From JACKCB01 sp964452775 (lineage in GTDB: Bacteria > Chloroflexota > Anaerolineae > Promineifilales > Promineifilaceae), in the NCBI GenBank assembly GCA_964452775.1, contig CAYVQP010000018.1, forward strand, positions 1 to 60,921: a DNA stretch of 60,921 bases. The letters run 5' to 3'. Below, piece by piece: positions 58,084-60,921 of the stretch. Each line of letters opens with the position of its first letter. Position 1 is the stretch's first letter. The notes beneath the pieces were generated by a model. That model was given only the letters and a program-made list of their open reading frames with translations, did not search any database and was not told the DNA's origin. The translations under genes and the position numbers were made by a program.

Positions 58084-60921
58084 CTACTCGCCTACGGTCT
58101 CCTTGCGGTTCCGCCGCAGCACGACCACGGTCGCGCCCAGCATCACCACCAGGGCCGCCGCCAGCGCGATGGCCGGACCACTGGCCTGCGCCGCGCTCAG
58201 CTCGCTCAGCGAGATGGCCGTCGGGTTATCATAGTAGCCGAAGTCGTACGAGGCGTTATTCGTCTCGTCGTTCGGGTTAGCCTGCGAATTGACGTTGCTG
58301 GAACCCTGCTGCGTGATACCCTGCGAGCCATTGTGATCGTTCGAGTCCAGCTTCACATTGCCGCCCGCACCGACCGGGCTGGCGATCCATCCGTTCAGCG
58401 CCGGCTGGTTGATGTCAATGAAGATGTCGAAGAACGACTCATCGCCGCCTCCCACGCCCGGCGTGGCATAGGTGCCCACGCCGTCTTCATCCTCGTCCTG
58501 CAGCAGGTTGCCGAAGCTGTACCAGCCGGTGGCGTCGGTTACGGTCGTCAGGAGCACCACGTCGCCGTTCGGGTAGGTGATTTCCATGGACACGGTAACG
58601 CCCGCCATGCCGTTTTCGCCTGGGTCCTGGATGCCGTCCGCATCGAGGTCAATCCAGACCCGGTTGCCCAGCGCGGCCGGCTCATGGTAGTAGCCGAAGT
58701 CCGCCGCCACGTAATCCTCGTTCGGGTCGAGGGTCACCGCGTGCGGGTCAGACTGGCTGTTGTCGTTCGCGCCCGGCGTGCCCAGCGAATGCCACATGCC
58801 GGTCAGCACGCCCGCATCGTCGGTCACATCCACCAGATAGTTGCCCGGCGGCAAGTCGTCGAACAGGTACGCGCCGCCGCCGTTGGTCGTCGTTTGCCCG
58901 ACCAGCCGGTCAGCCGCATCCACGATGCCGTTGTTGTTTACATCCTCGTACAGGTCAACGGTGACCCCGGAGATGCCCGGCTCGCCCGGATCGACGTTGC
59001 CGTCGGCGTTGATGTCATTCCAGATCAGGTTGCCGATGCTGCCGGAGACGCCGTCGTCCGCCACGTAGCCGAAGTCCTGGTTCAGGTTGATGCCGTTCGG
59101 GGAGGCCGACAGGTCAACGATGGATACGCTGTCAGAGCCGCCGTCCGGGTCAACGGTGTTGTCCAGGCCCGTGCCGCCGCCCGGCAACGTGCTGGTCTTG
59201 ACCTTAACCTGGTAGGTCTCGGTCGGATCCAGGTCGCCGAAGTAGTAGTTGCCGTTCTCGTCCGTGATCGCCTGCCCCAGCTTGATAGAGCCGGTGGCGT
59301 CATACAGCTCCACGACTACGCCTTCGATGCCCTCGCCCGGATCCGGGTTGCCGTCGTTGTTGTAATCCATGAAGACCGTATCGCCGATCAGACCGTCGCC
59401 ATTGTCGTGCCCGGCAGGCGTGTAACCAAAGTCCTGGTTCGTGTTGTTCGGGCCGACCGCTACTACCGTCGGGCTCATGTTGTTGCAGACCCCGCATGGC
59501 CCGCCGCCGTCCACGCCGGCCGGCTGCGATGACTGCTCCAGGTCGGTGAGGACTACGTTTTCGGTGTCGTTTACCCAGACGAAGTACTGCGAGCCGGCCG
59601 GCAGACCCTCAAACAGGTACTGGCCGTTCTCATCGGTGATCGTAGTAGACACGACCGGGTCGTCGGCCGGGTTGTAGACGCCGTCCCCGTTGTCTCGAAT
59701 TAGAGACACCGAGACGCCGGCGATGCCCAGCTCATTGTCCGCGGTCGTGCCCGGCAGGCCGTCCTGCCCGTTGGGGTCGAAGTTGCCGTCCGCGTTGGCG
59801 TCGAAGAAGACCTGGTTGCCGATGTTGAAGGTGTTACCCGTCGGATCGTAACCAAAGTCCGCCAAGGTGAAGACGTCGCCGGGGCCGAGGACGATGGGGG
59901 TGGTGGTCCGGTTGTCGCAGGTCACGCAGGGCGCGCCGTAGTTGTCCGGGTCGCCCGTCTGCACCGTGCCGGCTACCGGCACACCGCCGTTGGCCACCAC
60001 TTCGTAGACGCCGGCGGGCAGCTGGTCAAAGATGTAGTAGCCGTTGCTGTCCGTCACCGCCACGCCGGGGCCGCTGCCCGTGTCCACCGGCCAGACCGCG
60101 TCCACGGTCCCGTCGCCGTTCGAATCGTAGTAGAGCGTCATCGGCACGCCGGGGATGCCCATCTCGCCGGCGTCTTGCGCGCCGTCGCCGTCCAGGTCAT
60201 ACCAGACGCGGTCGCCGATTGCGCCCAGCGCGCCGGGGCCGGGGTTGTTGGTGTCCGCCGGCGGGGCCCAGTTGTAGCCGAAGTCCGCCGTCAGGTGCTC
60301 CACGCCGGAGCCCAGGGTGACGTTGGTGGTGTGCGGCGAGCTGAACGGCCCGGTGCCGTTATCCTCGTCGTAGGTCTGGTGCAGGCCGCCGGGGCCGGCG
60401 CCGTCCGGATCGGGCAGGGTGCTGCTGATCACGCGCACCTGATAGTCGCCGGGGTCCAGGCCGGGGAAGAGATAGCCGCCGTCCGCGTCCGTGTAGGTAG
60501 TGCCTACCAGGGTGTCGAAGCTGCCGTTGCCGTCTGTGTCTTCCCACAGCTCGATGGTCACGTTGGGGATGCCGTATTCGCCGGCATCCTGGTCGCCGTC
60601 TCCGTCCTCATCGAACCAGACGTAGTTGCCGATCGCGCCCAGCACCGGCTCTTCCAGGGGCACTTCCGCGTCCGCTTCCAGCCGGAAGACGCCATCGGTC
60701 ACCCGGGCCTCGTTCAGGATGGAGTAGAAGTCGTCCGGCGGGTCCAGCTGAGCGTTGATGGTCACCTGGAAGCGAATCTTGAAGCTGTCGCCCACCGCCA
60801 ACGCCAACGGGTAAGTGAAGCCGCCGTTCAGGGTGGTAAGCGGCAGGGTGCTGCCCGGCCCGTCCGCGATGCCGGTCACGGTCGCATTCGGCTGTTCGTA
60901 CTCGGTCGTTCCCGCCACGTA
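58084..60921 (-). CDS. SdrD B-like repeat surface protein, 5' end cut by the window
   Basis: At least 944 residues; the frame runs off the right edge, so the N-terminus is missing. After a beta-rich lead-in there are six SdrD-B/Cna-B type repeats, each opening like GNYVWFDEDGDGDQDAGE and ending with a sheet such as GGYLFPGLDPGDYQVRV. The Asp-rich loops should bind calcium. The C-terminus reads NPTAISLSELSAAQASG, one membrane helix and a charged tail (RRNRKETVGE), the same pattern as the VWA/GEVED protein at 44467. It is probably a rod-like adhesin exposed on the cell surface. Confidence 0.88.
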   Translation of the reverse strand, partial: YVAGTTEYEQPNATVTGIADGPGSTLPLTTLNGGFTYPLALAVGDSFKIRFQVTINAQLDPPDDFYSILNEARVTDGVFRLEADAEVPLEEPVLGAIGNYVWFDEDGDGDQDAGEYGIPNVTIELWEDTDGNGSFDTLVGTTYTDADGGYLFPGLDPGDYQVRVISSTLPDPDGAGPGGLHQTYDEDNGTGPFSSPHTTNVTLGSGVEHLTADFGYNWAPPADTNNPGPGALGAIGDRVWYDLDGDGAQDAGEMGIPGVPMTLYYDSNGDGTVDAVWPVDTGSGPGVAVTDSNGYYIFDQLPAGVYEVVANGGVPVAGTVQTGDPDNYGAPCVTCDNRTTTPIVLGPGDVFTLADFGYDPTGNTFNIGNQVFFDANADGNFDPNGQDGLPGTTADNELGIAGVSVSLIRDNGDGVYNPADDPVVSTTITDENGQYLFEGLPAGSQYFVWVNDTENVVLTDLEQSSQPAGVDGGGPCGVCNNMSPTVVAVGPNNTNQDFGYTPAGHDNGDGLIGDTVFMDYNNDGNPDPGEGIEGVVVELYDATGSIKLGQAITDENGNYYFGDLDPTETYQVKVKTSTLPGGGTGLDNTVDPDGGSDSVSIVDLSASPNGINLNQDFGYVADDGVSGSIGNLIWNDINADGNVDPGEPGISGVTVDLYEDVNNNGIVDAADRLVGQTTTNGGGAYLFDDLPPGNYLVDVTDDAGVLTGMWHSLGTPGANDNSQSDPHAVTLDPNEDYVAADFGYYHEPAALGNRVWIDLDADGIQDPGENGMAGVTVSMEITYPNGDVVLLTTVTDATGWYSFGNLLQDEDEDGVGTYATPGVGGGDESFFDIFIDINQPALNGWIASPVGAGGNVKLDSNDHNGSQGITQQGSSNVNSQANPNDETNNASYDFGYYDNPTAISLSELSAAQASGPAIALAAALVVMLGATVVVLRRNRKETVGE

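Noticed and set aside
57973..59532. Long plus-strand reading frame of 519 residues
   Set aside because: Shadow of the Asp-rich SdrD repeats on the other strand; low-complexity Val/Arg/Ala sequence.

Overview
The window is GC-rich and reads like a metagenome-assembled chromosome fragment of a Chloroflexota bacterium, probably Anaerolineae-like. This is an inference from gene style: SdrD-type and VWA surface proteins, a TPR-CHAT protease, a UPF0182 protein, many Thr/Pro-rich lipoproteins, TTG/GTG starts and likely leaderless genes. The hexamer GCCGGC is extremely frequent. Three 100-N gaps interrupt the sequence. Two are flanked by exactly duplicated 55-bp ends, so they are unmerged contig overlaps rather than missing DNA.

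Left part (1-14.7 kb): a minus-strand cluster (HPr-kinase-like ATPase, flippase, nucleotidyltransferase, GT-C-like membrane protein) that may make or modify a cell-surface product. Then come an ATP-grasp/App1-phosphatase pair, a histidine phosphatase, and a plus-strand run: two copper-handling lipoproteins (SCO1, PCuAC), an NA37/YejK nucleoid-associated protein overlapping them, a coiled-coil membrane protein, a receiver-DUF309 protein and a small unknown protein.

Middle (14.7-32.4 kb): nicotinate phosphoribosyltransferase, the large UPF0182 membrane protein, an FAD amine-oxidase-like protein next to a MOCOS-like sulfurase, and a DUF1269 protein. These are followed by a same-strand protease block: TPR-CHAT (caspase-like), a subtilisin lipoprotein and a subtilisin-VWA protein with no signal peptide, closed by a strong terminator.

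Formate/molybdenum block (32.4-41.4 kb): a radical SAM gene whose apparent stop is an in-frame TGA giving a Cys-Sec-Ala-Glu-Pro tail with a SECIS-like hairpin, a CoA-binding protein, mobA, a NuoE-NuoF fusion, fdhD, a NuoG-like ferredoxin and a Cys-type formate dehydrogenase catalytic subunit. Together the last genes form a soluble NAD-dependent formate dehydrogenase with its maturation factors.

Right part (41.4-60.9 kb): an OmpR-type two-component system, a small BphX-like membrane protein, a secreted VWA/GEVED protein, an intergenic region holding a 19-bp GTAC tandem array and an 11/10-bp-phased TGGTT array, tRNA-Gly(CCC) with its promoter and terminator, a holin4-UbiB kinase fusion, a SHOCT protein, and envelope proteins ending in a truncated SdrD-repeat adhesin. 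Palindromes built on CCCCGYAGGT recur between genes and serve as terminators. The strongest finding is the hidden selenoprotein. The protease block and the NA37-membrane protein pair are the best candidates for under-described systems.
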